A DNA stretch of 64,000 nucleotides from Fallopia convolvulus (GCA_964016875.1 OZ024737.1:31869683-31933682), one strand, 5' to 3'; counted from the first letter of the stretch, positions 11,625 to 23,933 are shown. A program made the numbers and translations. Notes: generated from the letters alone by a model not told the origin.

Positions 11625-13634
11625 AGGGATTGAGAAGTTTGGGGAATTGAGTTGATGAAATGGGTTATGATGGTTCAATCGGTGACTCCGGGGATCAATG
11701 ATGAGATAGATAAAGATGATGACCAACAACATGGTTGCAGAAAATTGACAAAATTGTTCCCTTGGGCACCTTGTAATGTGATATATTGAAATTGTGATCT
11801 TATTCAATTTTACCCGAAAGTGCGGTTCAATTTAGTTTCTCTATTTCTTTCTTCTTTTTTTTTTTTTTGTGTATGGATTGATAAAATGAAAGTGTCTCTA
11901 AGGGGTACTCAGTTGCTTGTATTGTTTGCAATGATAGTGATTTTTTTGGGGGTAAAACTTATGAGATTAGAGTTGTTGTTTAAGGTGCAAATGTGATGGA
12001 ATTAGTGTGGAATACGTTATATTGCTGCTGAATCAAATCATTTGACCAGTTTGACCGAACACAAGCAATTTAGAACCCAAAGCCCAAAAATATGGGTTAC
12101 AAAGTTCGGGCCTGTACAACAATAAACCTCTATTTGGACAGGATGGAACCTAAATTTTAAAGTTTTTGGACCGTAACGGTCCGGTCCAATTACAGTCTGG
12201 TCCCGGGTTTAGACCAATTTGGACAGGATTATAATTATTGTCGATCCTAGGTTTGGACCGGGTTCGAAGTTCTCAAAAAATTTGTACCGTGGATCGAGAC
12301 GGTCCGGTCTGGTCCGATCCAAGTTTGCACATTGATTCATTGAATATATTGTCATTCTACTTATTTCGTTTGTATGAAGCGTCATTTGTATTTAATTTCA
12401 TGAACTGAAATTTAGATAGGAATTTAGTTTTATTTTTAGGATTTTCTTACTTTGAATTATATGAGTTTGAGGATGTTTTGTTATTTATATATTCTTAATT
12501 TCATTGATTTGAAACTTCAATGTTTTGTAATATGATGCAAGAAAGAAAGCACATTCTTGCTATTACTTATTTATGTATTTTTTGTTTGAATTTTATGGAG
12601 TTGAGATCAAATGAGGACAATTCTTAGGATGTAAAATACAAAAAAAATTAGGGTGTTAGATTTGAGAAATCAGTGGCTCTAATTAGGCGTGTGTCCTCTC
12701 TTATTTTTAAAACTCAGGGGTATTTTTGTCTGATCATGTGTTAAATTAGAACATGCTATAGCAATCATTCTTCTTCCTCATTCAAACGCACAATGTTAAA
12801 GCTACATTTCGATCGATTCTTCTCTATAACATTATCGATTACTTCTTCTAATTTGGCTCGGTTGATTCTTCTTCCTCGAAGTTGTTAATGTTTGTTAGAT
12901 AAAAGCTTTTTCCAACAAATTAGGGCGAATATTGTTGTAATTTACAGAATCAGGCTGAATTTCATGTTATTCATGTACGGGATTAGGATTTTACTAGTTG
13001 GTAATGCGCTAGTTTTTTTTTTTTTACTAATTTAAGGTGTTGAATTGCCCTAACAAGCTTGTAGAGCAAGCAGAGAGTATTTTAGATAATTTGAAAAATG
13101 TTAGGGATGTAGAGATTGTAGTTGATATCTGTGGAGTGAATCATGGATACATTGTTCTCTTTTTGTCATAACTTTTTGTTTTGGGATTCTTCATTGTTCT
13201 ATATATTATGTAATTTGTTTCTTTATTCAATATGTGAAAAAAATGAATGCATTTAAACCTCCTTGTAGCCTTGTAGAATCATGTGCCATAGAATTATCTT
13301 CTTTGTACTATAATTGTGTGGTGTGTGTTTCTTTGGTTTAGAGATATTTTTCCTGAACTATTTTCAATCATGTGCAACATATGTATCTTTTTTAATTATT
13401 TAGAAATATGCCCTAAAATCCCTAATATTGGGGGGGGGGGGGGGGGGAATGTGTTGTGAAGTTAGATTTAATTTCGGAAATTTGAAAACAAGGAATATGC
13501 AGCTTTGTTAAAACTGTCTTTTTGAGGGCAAGCTTTGATATAACACGAGTTTATACCTATATGGGTTATATCAAATGCGTTATTTTGTTGTCTATTTGAC
13601 AAAACTTGTAAACAGATACATGAACTATGAGAAT
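11625..13634. other. MFS 3' UTR and intergenic DNA with transposon-like segments
   Basis: The first few hundred bases are probably 3' UTR of the MFS gene. At about 12120-12320, repeated GGTCCGGTC/GGACCG motifs suggest a decayed hAT-type subterminal region. At about 12600-12700, a segment starting AGATCAAATGAGGACAAT and including TTAGATTTGAGAAATCAG resembles one at about 41430-41520, probably copies of a MULE-type end. No ORF with family resemblance is seen. A run of 18 G lies at 13430-13447. Confidence 0.5.
13430..13447 (+). repeat. Homopolymer of 18 guanines
   Basis: An uninterrupted run of 18 G residues within AT-rich DNA. Such tracts are prone to length error in sequencing and can form G-quadruplexes. 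Confidence 0.95.
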
Positions 13635-14074
13635 TGTTAGAGATAATATTTAGTCTAACATATCTTTTGTACTCCCTCCATTTAGAAATACATGATGTTG
13701 AAGAATTTGTCTCTAAAATTAAGAAGGTGTATGATTTGACCTAAATAGCCATAATCTTGTGAAGATATATCTTTTCTTTTCTATTTTCTATTTTTATTAT
13801 TCTTTTTAATTAATGAGGATAATATTGGAAAAAATATGATAAATTATGTAAAACATCAAGTATTATTGAACAAGAAAATCAAGCTAAAACACCATATATT
13901 TCTGAACGAAGGGAATATTAGTTAATATTATATTTACTTTCCTTCTGTCTTTATTATATGATAGATATTAAGGAAACCATTGATACTATTGTTTCTTGGA
14001 GCTTAAGTACTTGTACTATCTATTTAAAGAGATCTCTTCATCAATAATAATTATTAGTTCACCTTAATTCTGTA
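13635..14074 (+). mobile_element. 5' LTR of a truncated Copia element
   Basis: The LTR starts TGTTAGAGATAATA and ends at the base before a primer-binding-site-like sequence at 14075. Its 3' part contains short hexamer-rich AT DNA typical of a Copia promoter and U5. A Stowaway-like MITE interrupts it at 13672-13915, so the original LTR was about 195 bp. No matching 3' LTR is present in the window. Confidence 0.65.
13672..13915. mobile_element. Stowaway-like MITE inside the Copia LTR
   Basis: The left end CTCCCTCCATTTAGAAATA is matched by the reverse complement of the right end (TTCCCTTCGTTCAGAAATA). TA dinucleotides flank both sides (13670-13671 and 13916-13917), the target duplication of Tc1/mariner-related Stowaway elements. 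The 244-bp element has no ORF. Confidence 0.82.
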
Positions 14075-14088
14075 TGGTATTTGAGCCA
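14075..14088 (+). other. Primer-binding site of the Copia element
   Basis: TGGTATTTGAGCCA directly follows the LTR. It is a diverged match to the TGGTATCAGAGCC sequence, complementary to initiator methionine tRNA, used by most plant Copia elements. Confidence 0.7.
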
Positions 14089-14123
14089 GATCCAAACACA
14101 TGTTTTTTTTTCCGTCACTCTTC

Positions 14124-15445
14124 ATGGTTGCACCTTCTTCTCATTCAATCCCAAATAAAGTTGAACCAACCAAACCACTCTTCATTATCAACTTTACCAA
14201 TGCTATCAAACTTTTCCCATCCAACTACATTACTTGGAATACATAAATCAAATCCATCTTGGTTGGCTATGGTCTCTTCAAATACCTTGATGGATCCCAT
14301 CCATGTCCGGCAATGACGCCACTTGGAGCTGCCAATGTTGCCCCGAATCCGGTGGTTCAAACTTGGCAACGCTAAGATCAACTTATTTTTGACGCCTTGC
14401 TTGAAACTCTTTCTTCCAATGTTGCGCCACTTGTAACTCAAGTAGAAACCTCGTCTGCGGTTTGGAAGATCCTTGAAAACAACTATGATAAACCCTCGCG
14501 GGGGCATATTCAACAACTCAAAGACAAGATCACCAATCTCAAGAAGGGATCTTCCTCCGTCACTGACTTTATGAAAAGTGTGAAGAATTGTGCCGACCTT
14601 CTCACATCTCTCGGCAAGAAACTGGATCGTGAGGATCTCATTGACTACGTTCTGAAAGGCCTCGACTATACCTTTCAAGTCGTGATCGATGGACTCCGAA
14701 ACAGAGAAAATCTTATTAGGTTTGATGAGCTACATGAACGTCTCATCGTTCGTGAACTGGAACTCAAAATCGAGGCTTCTACGTCCTTCTCTAAAGAACC
14801 GGCTAGTGCCATGACTATGCAGTCTCGGTCACACTCTAAGCCACGTCCAACACTTCCTCGCCTCCAACATGGCTGAACAACCCGCCATATCAACGTCCAT
14901 CACCTCCTCAAACATATCCTCCCTACCCGCCCCAACCTTACCCGCAACAATCTTACCCTTCCCCACCTCCTATGCAAAACTCTAATCACCCCCACCTAGA
15001 TCCTTCCTTGGCCAATGTCAATGGTGTCGAGAAAGGGGTTCATGTGGTTGGGTTTTGTCCTGAATTCTATCATGTTGCTCCAAATCTCCGCCCACCTCAC
15101 AATCCCTATCGACCACAACCTCCCAACCCTCCACCACCACCTCCTCAAGCAAACCAAGTCGTCACCACAAATGTCTCGGCCCAAACATGGATCATGGATA
15201 GTGACGCCTCCCATAGTGTCACTAATGATCTCCAAAATCTCAGCCTTCATTACCCTTACGATCGACCCGACAAACTAATTGTTGGTAACGGTAAAGGTCT
15301 CAAAATCTCTAACCTTAGCAAAGTTTTTTACATACAACATCCAAAAGTTTTAACCTAGATAATGTTCTTCATTTGCTAAAATCTCCAACAACATCTTGTC
15401 TATTTCTAATTTTACCTCTCAAAATCGTCTTTCTTTTGAATATTT
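14124..15445 (+). pseudogene. Copia gag and protease remnant
   Basis: From an ATG at 14124 one frame runs to 14876 with only two internal stops. It reads KPLFIINFTNAIKLF... then LVTQVETSSAVWKILENNYD and KKGSSSVTDFMKSVKNCADLL, the UBN2-type Copia gag. A frameshift follows; from 14972 a proline-rich spacer leads into a protease core, WIMDSDASHSVTNDLQNLS. The catalytic DSGASHH motif has become DSDASHS here, so the catalytic Gly is replaced. Pre-integrase coding fades out near 15445 after SNFTSQNRLSFEYL. Integrase, RT and the 3' LTR are missing. It is a 5' fragment of a dead element. Confidence 0.85.
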
Positions 15446-16046
15446 AAGAATTATTAGGAATTAAAGAAATGAATATTTAAACAGAAATACTACGAACATA
15501 AGCTTACATAGACATGAACCAAAATAACAACTGTTGTGGACCAAAAGACATGAAACAAAATAACTATTATGTATTAAAAGACATGAACCATAAGAAAAAA
15601 AGATCATGACTCTAAGCTTACAAAAAACATGAAAAAGACATTAATCGATGCTCTTAACTCCTTTTCAAAACAAAATGAGGTTAGATATGAAGAGATTGTG
15701 ATGTTAGATTCACAAAAAATTTACCAAGTATCAACTAGATCAGGGTAGTTATCAGAGCGTGTTGGGGAATTCTCACATTGGTTATAAGGAGCAAAACATG
15801 ACTAGCATATAAAGAAGAGTGAAATCTCTCTAGTCTCTACCTATTGGCTTAAACTTTTGGATTAGAAGGTGGATCGCGTCCTTATACCTAAAATGCTTAA
15901 AAACCCAATGCATTATCTAGTATATTTCGACATGAAATCTAACACGATATCGGAGTAGCTAGGTTCAGTTCGGGCTTAATTTTCCTCGTAAAATTTTGGG
16001 TATGTTGCTTGAGATGCTATAAATAATTCTTGCCCCGTATTTAATA
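15446..16046. other. Intergenic, ATGAACC-rich tract
   Basis: No gene is seen. At 15510-15620, phrases like ACATGAACCAAAATAAC and AGACATGAACCATAAG recur; similar ATGAACC-rich tracts occur at 42300-43200 and 62120-62300. The right edge is the 8-bp target duplication (CTTTAGAT, 16047-16054) of the large hAT element. Confidence 0.55.
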
Positions 16047-16060
16047 CTTTAGATTAGAGG

Positions 16061-18601
16061 TGTAATATCCATATTCGCTTTAGGTCTTGTAAGTCGGAAA
16101 ATGAATTCCTCCGCTTACAAGCATTTGAGTTCTTGATCCCCAAGTAAACCTGTAAAATAAATTAATTAGTAATTCGTAACCAATTATCTACTCAATTATA
16201 TATTTATACCTTTATAAAAGCCTATATATATTTTTATATATTACCTTCTTTTTATCTAAAATAAGCAGAAGGACCCATCACCCTGAAAACTTATCCTGAC
16301 CGATCGTATCAATCCAAATCTGGTTTTTAACCCCTCTATTTTAACAAACTACTGGTGAGTTTCTTCCTATCTTTCTTTCTATATAACATATCTCGTTCCG
16401 GAGAACCACGAATCACGCGAGCCGATCGGAATTGTTGAACTCTTTTCCCCTGATGTGCGTAGAAAGACAGAGATTGGGTCGAGCCTGGCCGATCATCAAG
16501 CTTACCAAAGTGTGTCTGCATTCGCCACCGACGACGTTGCCGATCGATACCAGTAAAGTCATCGTTTTTTTTTCCGACCTTTCTCTCCAGCGGCATAATG
16601 CCCTGTTCTTTTTCCGTTCATTCCTTTGGTCCTTCGATCAATGTTCCGACTCGTTTGTAGGATAGGACGGACGCCATTAGAGAGCTGAGAGGGTTGTCGG
16701 AACTCATCGCCGCCATCGTCAATCAGAGACGGCCACCGGTGAGGTTTCTTTTCCTCTGATTTTCTTGTTGTTGTTGTTTTGGGCGGGCACTAGTTGTAGG
16801 GGTGAGTCGGAGTGTGTGTGTCAACCGGAAAAGGTGGACGATGGGATGGGGACGGGTCTGGTTTAGAGTCACCGGAGAAGGGTGGAGTCGAAGCCGCCTG
16901 GGAGCGTTGGTGGGGCGCAAACGGGGACAACCGAGGCTTCCCGTCTCCGCCTTCCTTCGTGGCCACCGGTTGTGGGTTGGGTGTCGCGGGGAGTTGAACG
17001 GCGAGACGAACCAGTGACGATGGGTCTCGGTTTTTCTCAAGGTTGAAGAAGGAAGGGGTGGGGCCCTGGTCAAAGTTGGTTCGGTCAATGGACAGATTGG
17101 GGATGGGTTGGAATCGGATAAAGTTTGGCCCAAATTGGGCTGGATTTGTTTTCAATTTTAATTTTAGTTGGGCAAGGGTGTTTTAATAGTTAGTGGGCTG
17201 GGGCAATAGTTAATTAAATATTGGTAGAGGTTGTTTTAGTTATTAGATTATTAGATCACATGGTAATCGGGTACATATATGTATGTAAATTTGAGTGGTG
17301 AGAGGTTCTCCAGTGGGTAATTTAATTAGGTGGTTTGGATGGGTTTCATTAATTAATATATTATGTTGCAAGATTAATGGGGATATCTTAGAGGGCTAGG
17401 TTGGGTTGGGTTAAAGAATTGGTCAACTACGGGTTAGTATTAGCACGATTCTAACATATCTTATATAATCTTACGCGTTAATTTTCTGTTAGGAAGTTGT
17501 TTACGTTCGCGCTCTTAGTTCCGTCTTCTTCAAAGGGTTCCTATTTTCGAGGTAAGTCGGTTTTCGACTTGCTCGGTTCTTTTCTATCTTGTTATATTGC
17601 GTACCGTTATTGTAGGTCGGGTTTTGGGAACTAGTCCCGAATATCTTTTAAATTGTTTTGAACTCCTTGAAGTGTTGTGTGTGTAAAATGGTTTGAACGC
17701 ATTTTATCGGAAAGATATTTTCGGAACGTTTTCTCTGTGTTGGTACCGTTTCCGACACGGCCCATCGTAGCTGGTATTGAGGAAGAGTTGGCTACTATGA
17801 CTCGTGTGACTGGGAAAATCGTGCCCCTTCAAAACGAAAATTATTATCTGTGTGTTTTTGGCAAGCGCTCCAGTGGAGGCTTAGCCAGGGGTTAGAAGGG
17901 AGATTGCGAAGTGGAGTGGGAGGGCCTGCCTCTGCACTCAGCGCGGTCATGAGCGCCTTGGAAGACGGATTGTGGACAAAGGAAGAATTGCATTGTTGTG
18001 TGATTGTGATTGTAAATACGTATGTGACTTGTGTGACTGATATAACTAATTTAGGTATTGGCCTTTAGCGTTATGATTGCGGTTGGGGATTTGTATGCTG
18101 ACTATAGATAACTGATTTCAAAACATCTAATATTTCCGTATTCTTTCTAGCTTGGTAGATTAGGCGCTGACCCTTCGGGGAACATTTTTCAGTTCCAGAT
18201 ATGAACCAGGGAGCCGTGCAGGAACCGAGGCAAGATGGCGGGCCGGAGCGGTAAAGAGCGCATGTCATAGTGGGATTGGTTATATTAGTTTATTTATATT
18301 AGTTAGAATATTAATTTTAATATTTGTTAGACGGAGTTGGTATTTTGTTTCGGATATTGTCTTTTTGGTTCAGATAGTTCAGTTCAGTAGGCGTTGTGAC
18401 GTATTTGAATATTTATAATTTTCGGGGATTCATGCATGATTACGTTTTCTAAGTTTTATTAAATAAAGGTTGGATGTTTTATTATGTTTTTCTCGTCGTG
18501 CCCGAGTTGTAAGGTCCTGCAGTGTAAGTTGTCGACCTAATTAATAGTACCTTGTAAGGTCTATTTCCTAGTAGCGCCTCGTCGGAAGACGTGGTGTTAC
18601 A
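16061..18601 (+). mobile_element. Solo LTR of a Gypsy-type element in the hAT end
   Basis: The 2,541-bp sequence starts TGTAATATCC and ends GGTGTTACA, the TGTAA...TTACA termini common in plant chromovirus LTRs. Perfect 5-bp duplications, AGAGG, lie at 16056-16060 and 18602-18606. No internal retroelement sequence remains, so the parent element was lost by LTR-LTR recombination. The insertion lies one base inside the left terminal inverted repeat of the hAT. Several short ORFs inside match nothing and are ignored. Confidence 0.9.
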
Positions 18602-19141
18602 AGAGGTGGGTTCCGGTCCCTGGAACCGGAGAACCGAACCGGTTCAAAACCGGCGGTTCCGGTTCCGGAACCGGTAGAGGACCGGTCCCGGTCCCGGTTC
18701 CTCCCTTGGAGGAACCGGAGAACCGGCGGTTCCTCCGCGATCGCGGCCCAAAAACCGCGGTCGTGGTTCAGCCAACAGAATGTAAACACATTCTGTTGGA
18801 CCACACCGCGATCGCGGACCTAAATCCGCGATCGCGGTGCCCGAGGCCGCGATCGCGGCCCTCTATCACCGCGATCGCGACCACTGTTCCAACGACTATT
18901 TTTTTCCCAACGTCTATATTCCAACGACTATATTCCAACGTTCACATGAATTCCAACGGCTATTTTCCTTCCATTTACCCATATAAATACCATACTTCAC
19001 CTTCAATTTGATTCACACCAATCTCATACTCTCTTATCTCTCTCTCTACTATTACTACTCTCATAATTCTACAAGCTTTCAACTTGCAAATTCTTTCTTA
19101 CTACTTCCAAGTCTCTTATCTCCTTCCTAATCTTTTGAAAC
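18602..19141 (+). promoter_or_regulatory. hAT left subterminal repeats and leader
   Basis: From 18607 to about 18735 the sequence is dense in GGAACCGG/CCGGTTCC palindromes. From about 18736 to 18890 it holds about six copies of the palindrome CCGCGATCGCGG or close variants at 20-40 bp spacing. A leader with CCAACGACTATT-type repeats follows, with a TATA-like ATATAAATACC near 18980. The transposase ATG is at 19142. Such subterminal arrays bind transposase in characterised hAT elements; that role is inferred here. Confidence 0.75.
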
Positions 19142-20533
19142 ATGGATAACCAAGGTCAAGGCTTTATTAATTTGTTGAACGAGCAATACTATGGTGGTGT
19201 TGGTGGTTCACAAGAAAGTCAAATGGATCCTAATGCTTATCAACCACAACCACCTTATCCTCATATGTCTATGCCTATGCCCATTCCCCCTCATATGTCT
19301 ATGCCTATGCCCATTCCTCCACAAGTTCCTCATTCCGCTTCTATTCATAACCAAGGTGCACAAGGCAATGAGGAGGCCGATGTCGATGAGCAACACACCG
19401 ACGAGGATGAGCAACACACCGAAGAGGAGGAGGGGGCATCTACGGTCAACCAAACCGCAAAAGTGTTGAAATCCGACATTTTCACAAAGCACTTCACCAA
19501 GGGCAATGAATTGGATGCACTAGACCGATATGTTGTCAAGTGCAACTATTGTCCCTCGAAGTACAAATGGAAGCGCAATGGAGGCTATGGCACCTTGAAC
19601 AAGCATTTGAAGGAAAAACACTTGGACAAGTTGGGCATGATGTGAGGTCAAACATAAATTTTGACTTCGGGGTTAGCAAGTTCTTCCTCTCAATCTCCCT
19701 TATTTACTTATAATCATGAGCGTAGTGTTTATGCTTTGTCCGAAGCTATTTGTGTTGATCATTTGCCATTTCAATTTGCGGAAAGTGTGGGTATAAATGA
19801 TTGGGTTTCCAACCATTTGCAACCCGCTTATAAACGAACAACAAGAAAAACAATTAGGAAAAATGTGTTTAAAGCATATGCGTGTCGTAAAAAGGAGTTG
19901 TCTCGGTTTTTTGCTCAAAATGATATTCGTGTTTCTATTTGGAGTGATATTTGGAGTGATAACTATCAATCTCATTCATACATGGGTATTACATGTCATT
20001 ATATTGATGATCATTTTCACATGAAAAAACGAGTTTTGGCTTTTCGAGTATTTGATGGGGCACATACCGCTTCAATTATTTGTAACATTATACGAACTAT
20101 TTTAGATGAGTATAGACTACTTCATCGAGTTTTCACTATTTCATTTGATAATGCATCTAACAACACCGCTTCTATTAGTGAATTAATTCAAGTTTCTCAA
20201 CCGGTTTTTGGAAACAAATACTTTCATGTAAGATGTTCTTGTCATATTTTAAACTTATGTGTTCAAGATGGTTTGACACTTTTAATGCCATATCTTGAAC
20301 CTATTAAGTATGTTGTTAGCTTTATTTGGTTAAAAAGAAGACCAAAAGTGATTGGGGGAGGTTTTGTAAATCGAATGGTGTTAAACCAATACTTTTTTCA
20401 AAAGATGTCGGTCATCGTTGGAATTCGACTTATAAATTACTTGTTCAATGTTTACGTTATAAAGAACTTTTAGCTTCCTTTGCCGCTCAACATATCCCGG
20501 GTTCACAAGCAATTGAAGCTTGTTGGGATATTT
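19142..20533 (+). pseudogene. hAT transposase, N-terminal and middle part (BED finger)
   Basis: The frame opens MDNQGQGFINLLNEQYYGG. After a proline/methionine-rich and an acidic stretch comes a BED zinc finger: CNYC plus HLKEKH (C-x2-C, H-x4-H) at about residues 137-161. In-frame stops occur at 19643 (TGA) and 19655 (TAA). The same frame continues with LFTYNHERSVYALSEAICV, KRTTRKTIRKNVFKAY and CHYIDDHFHMKKRVLAF, typical of plant RICESLEEPER-like hAT transposases. A frameshift near 20325 moves the reading to WGRFCKSNGVKP and HRWNSTYKLLVQCLRY. The ORF is then cut by the gag-only retroelement at 20534. It cannot make a functional transposase as it stands. Confidence 0.9.
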
Positions 20534-20923
20534 TGTAACACCCTCTTTTTATACAGGGATATTACTGCCAGTGACCCCTAGATTAAACTCTCAAAGTCAC
20601 TCAAGGCTTACAGTAATTACAGAACTTAACCAAAAACTTTAAAATGCGGAAGATATATATAAATATAAAAGATGCAGAAGTCGAATACAATAGTTGAATA
20701 AACTTGAACAGATACAAAGTTGAAATGGGAAGGGTCCCACAACTCGAAACCTCGACCCTTAAAATTACTCTAAAACTTATTCCAAGCTAATCACCTTCAC
20801 TCTAGCTGCTCCTCAAGCTTGCTCCTCGTGGTCCTCGACGTAGAACTCCACTCATGATGTGTCGCGACGATAAATGCGATGGACACCAGCCGACCATGCA
20901 AGGAAAATAAATGGTCGGTTAGT
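20534..20923 (-). repeat. 3' LTR of the gag-only element, outer part
   Basis: This 390-bp block matches 29223-29612 with about four differences. It ends where the LARD begins (TGACTCGGCT at 20924). On the plus strand the block starts TGTAACACCC, the complement of the LTR's 3' end. Confidence 0.9.
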
Positions 20924-22291
20924 TGACTCGGCTAAAATCGTTGTTGCCAAGATCAAAGATAAATAACCCTAAACTACTAACTAGTATAGCAAGCAAGCAA
21001 GGGGTCGAACCCAGGAGAATCGGGATTCTGATCAATCAGCAGGAAACTAGACAGGGGTTTTCGGAAGTTCAGGCAAACAAACAAATAAGCAAATATTGTT
21101 GGGTTTAAATCAATTGGAAGGAAAGCAGAGTTCATTCAATCAATTCCACCTTTTTACTCATTCGATCATTGATTCATCCACTTTTCTATTAATTCCCTAG
21201 TTAATTCCAATCCTTATAAAAGATATCCGATTGTCCACGGTCCAAGCGAAAGAATGATATGAACAAGAACGCTTAATTCAAATCATGCAAAGTATTAAGG
21301 ATAGAAGGATATTAAATCATGCAATCAAGTTACGAGTCTCATGCATAAAATTACAATCAAATACTCTTTCTCAATTCTAGTCCACGGTCCTAGAAAAGAG
21401 TTGTTTCAAGGGTAAATAAGATTGCACAGACAACAATCAAACCTAATCCAAACAGTAGATCTAAGTCAATCAAACAAGTTGATCAGGCTTATCAAATCAA
21501 ACAAAGATCATATAAATAAAACCAAGAGTTTTGATATTAACTAAGGGATAGAAAAGTTACCAGAATCTCACGAAATACATAAAAAAAAGCTTCCTTGATT
21601 AAACAAACTCCAAGGAAAATTAGTTCTTCATAATACTGAAATAAAAACTTAAAAGTAAAAGTATGCTAGATTTTGTCTCTAAATTGTGTAACCCTAAAGT
21701 GAAACTCGAAACAAACCTTAAATAGTAGAAATAAGTCCGAAAATATAAAAATATAAAAATACAAAAAGATAAAATAAAAACGAAACAGAGGCGGCGCTGA
21801 AAAACCAAAATCCGCGAGCGCGGAATATTTCCGCGGGTGCGGATCTGCTTGATGTCCGCGGGTGCGGAAACTCCTCGATCCGCGAGCGCGGAATATTTCC
21901 GCGGGCGCGGAAACTCCTCGATCCGCGAGCGCGGAATATTTCCGCGGTCGCGGAATCTGCGTTTCAGCATTCTGGTGTCAACTTCGTAGGTAGTTTTGAC
22001 CCACTTAGAGTTGGAATTTGAACTCGCAGTAAAAAGATGAATTGTAGCACTTCGAGTTAGCTTTCCAATGATATCAAATTCAGCTTCATCCGATCACCGT
22101 AGCTCCCGGAATAAGCGTTACAAGAAAGTGGTATCGAAACAACTCCAAATCAACACTTGTCTTCAAAACTCTTGCAATTCTTCAAATCGTGTCTTCGGTC
22201 TTCATATGACAATTATGCTAAAAAATAACCTAAACACACTCAAATTATACCTAAAATACAAGATTTAACCTATACTAAAGTAAGCATATCA
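20924..22291 (-). repeat. LARD 3' LTR (complete)
   Basis: 1,368 bp, TG...CA on the plus strand. It contains an array of CCGCGAGCGCGG-like palindromes at about 21811-21960 with AATATTT spacers, absent in this form from ordinary Athila LTRs as far as I know. Adjacent to the polypurine tract at 22292-22306. Confidence 0.85.
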
Positions 22292-23540
22292 AATTCCCCC
22301 ATACTTAAACCTTGCTCGTCCTCGAGTAAGCTCAAAATAAATCTAACAAGAAATCCTATCAAGGTTTACAGCATAGTATAAGGGAAGATAAAAATCACTC
22401 ACCTCACCAACCCGAACCCAAAATAGAGAAATAATGAGCAAAAATATGATAGCTCAAGCACACACCTCACCAATACAAGATATAACACTCAAGCTCCAAA
22501 AAGTGTAGAGTAACCTAGGATCTACCCAACATCTAAAATGTAATTCCCAGACCCCAAAGTAGATTATGATCCTAAATACTCTCATTTTACCACTCATTCT
22601 ACTTAGGCGCCCTTTCGGGTTTTCACCTAATCACTCTTTTCATTTTTCTTAGGTGTGCTCACAAATACTCACATCTCTCATTAACCTCATATTACCCCAG
22701 CCTAATGCCGGTCCGGGTTACCTGCTTATTACCTGAGCCGCCCTTTCGGGTTTTCAACTCATCCTAGGATTTTTATGCCTTTTTCTGAATTTTTTTATGG
22801 CTTTTTTTAATTTTTATTTCTTTAATTTTTATTTTATTTTTTTTTAAAAATTTCTCTATACAAACCATGGAATAAGGATCCCATAAAATAACGAAAAATA
22901 AACTGAAACGCAACTAACTAGGATAGGCGTAGTGAGTACTTCCTCCCCCATACTTAAATCCTTCATTGTCCTCAATGAAGTAAAGAGAAAGGAATTAAGC
23001 ATAGAAGAGGAAAATCAGAAGACTCACATACGAAAGAAGAGATAGAAGAACTCTTCAAAGGCTTGGATGTATAGCTCGGAAATCTCCAGATGATCTGTCG
23101 TCAGGAAAAACCGCGGGCGCGGTGTCCAGGCCGCGGGTGGTGCTCCGATCGTTAAAAAAATGGTTAGAGAACACGATCAACAAAACTGAACACGAACTCA
23201 CAAAGGAACTCTACATCTCGCCTTAAGCATTAATGTAGTACGAGCCTTGAAGAGGAATATTCCCCCATACTTGAGGAATTCCAAGGAATTAGACATGGAA
23301 AGAATTAGAAAAATGGATTGGTGGATGATGGTAGAATATGGAAGAACACTCTTTTTTTTTCTTTTTTTTTCTGACTTATCTCGGGAGTTTCACCCGAAAA
23401 CCTTTTATTTCAGGGGTTTCACCTGAAAACCTTTTATTTCAGGGGTTTCACCTGAAAACCTTTTATTTTTTTATTTCTTTATTTTTAATTTTTTTTTTTT
23501 TTTTTTTTTTTATTTTGTTGTGAATAAACGATAAACACCA

Positions 23541-23735
23541 GGCCGATCCGCGGTCTCGGATCGTATTCGTGGTCGCGGATTTTGCCGCGGTCTCGGATCA
23601 AATCAGTGGTCGCGGATTTTGCCGCGGTCTCGGATCAAATCCGTGGTCGCGGATTTTGCCGCGGTCTCGGATCAAATCCGTGGTCGCGGATTTTGTCGCG
23701 GTCTCGGATCAAATCCGGGGTCGCGGATCGAGCCG
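23541..23735. repeat. Minisatellite, 37-bp unit with CCGCGG motifs
   Basis: About five head-to-tail copies of a 37-bp unit containing CCGCGGTCTCGGATCAAATC and GTGGTCGCGGATTTT. It lies inside the LARD, just after a poly-T stretch at 23490-23511. The frames open across it are repeat artefacts. Confidence 0.85.
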
Positions 23736-23933
23736 CGGGCTTGAACTCCTCTCGGACTGGCTTCTTTTGATGGGAAAAATGGTATCTGCAAGTTAGCCCG
23801 CCAAAAACAAAACGAATACTAAAACTAAAACTAAACTAAAAAGAGAAAAATAAAAGAAAAGAAAAACTTACCTCGGGTTGCCTCCCGAGCAGCGCCTTTG
23901 TTTAACGTCAGTTGGCCCGACGTCCTTATTGTC

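Noticed and set aside
16336..18068. Several ORFs of 60-136 codons
   Set aside because: All lie inside the solo LTR, overlap each other on both strands and match no family; LTRs are non-coding.
19646..19660. A short intron between the BED part and the rest of the hAT transposase
   Set aside because: Both parts are in the same frame with only point-mutation-like stops between them and no GT-AG pair; pseudogenisation is simpler.
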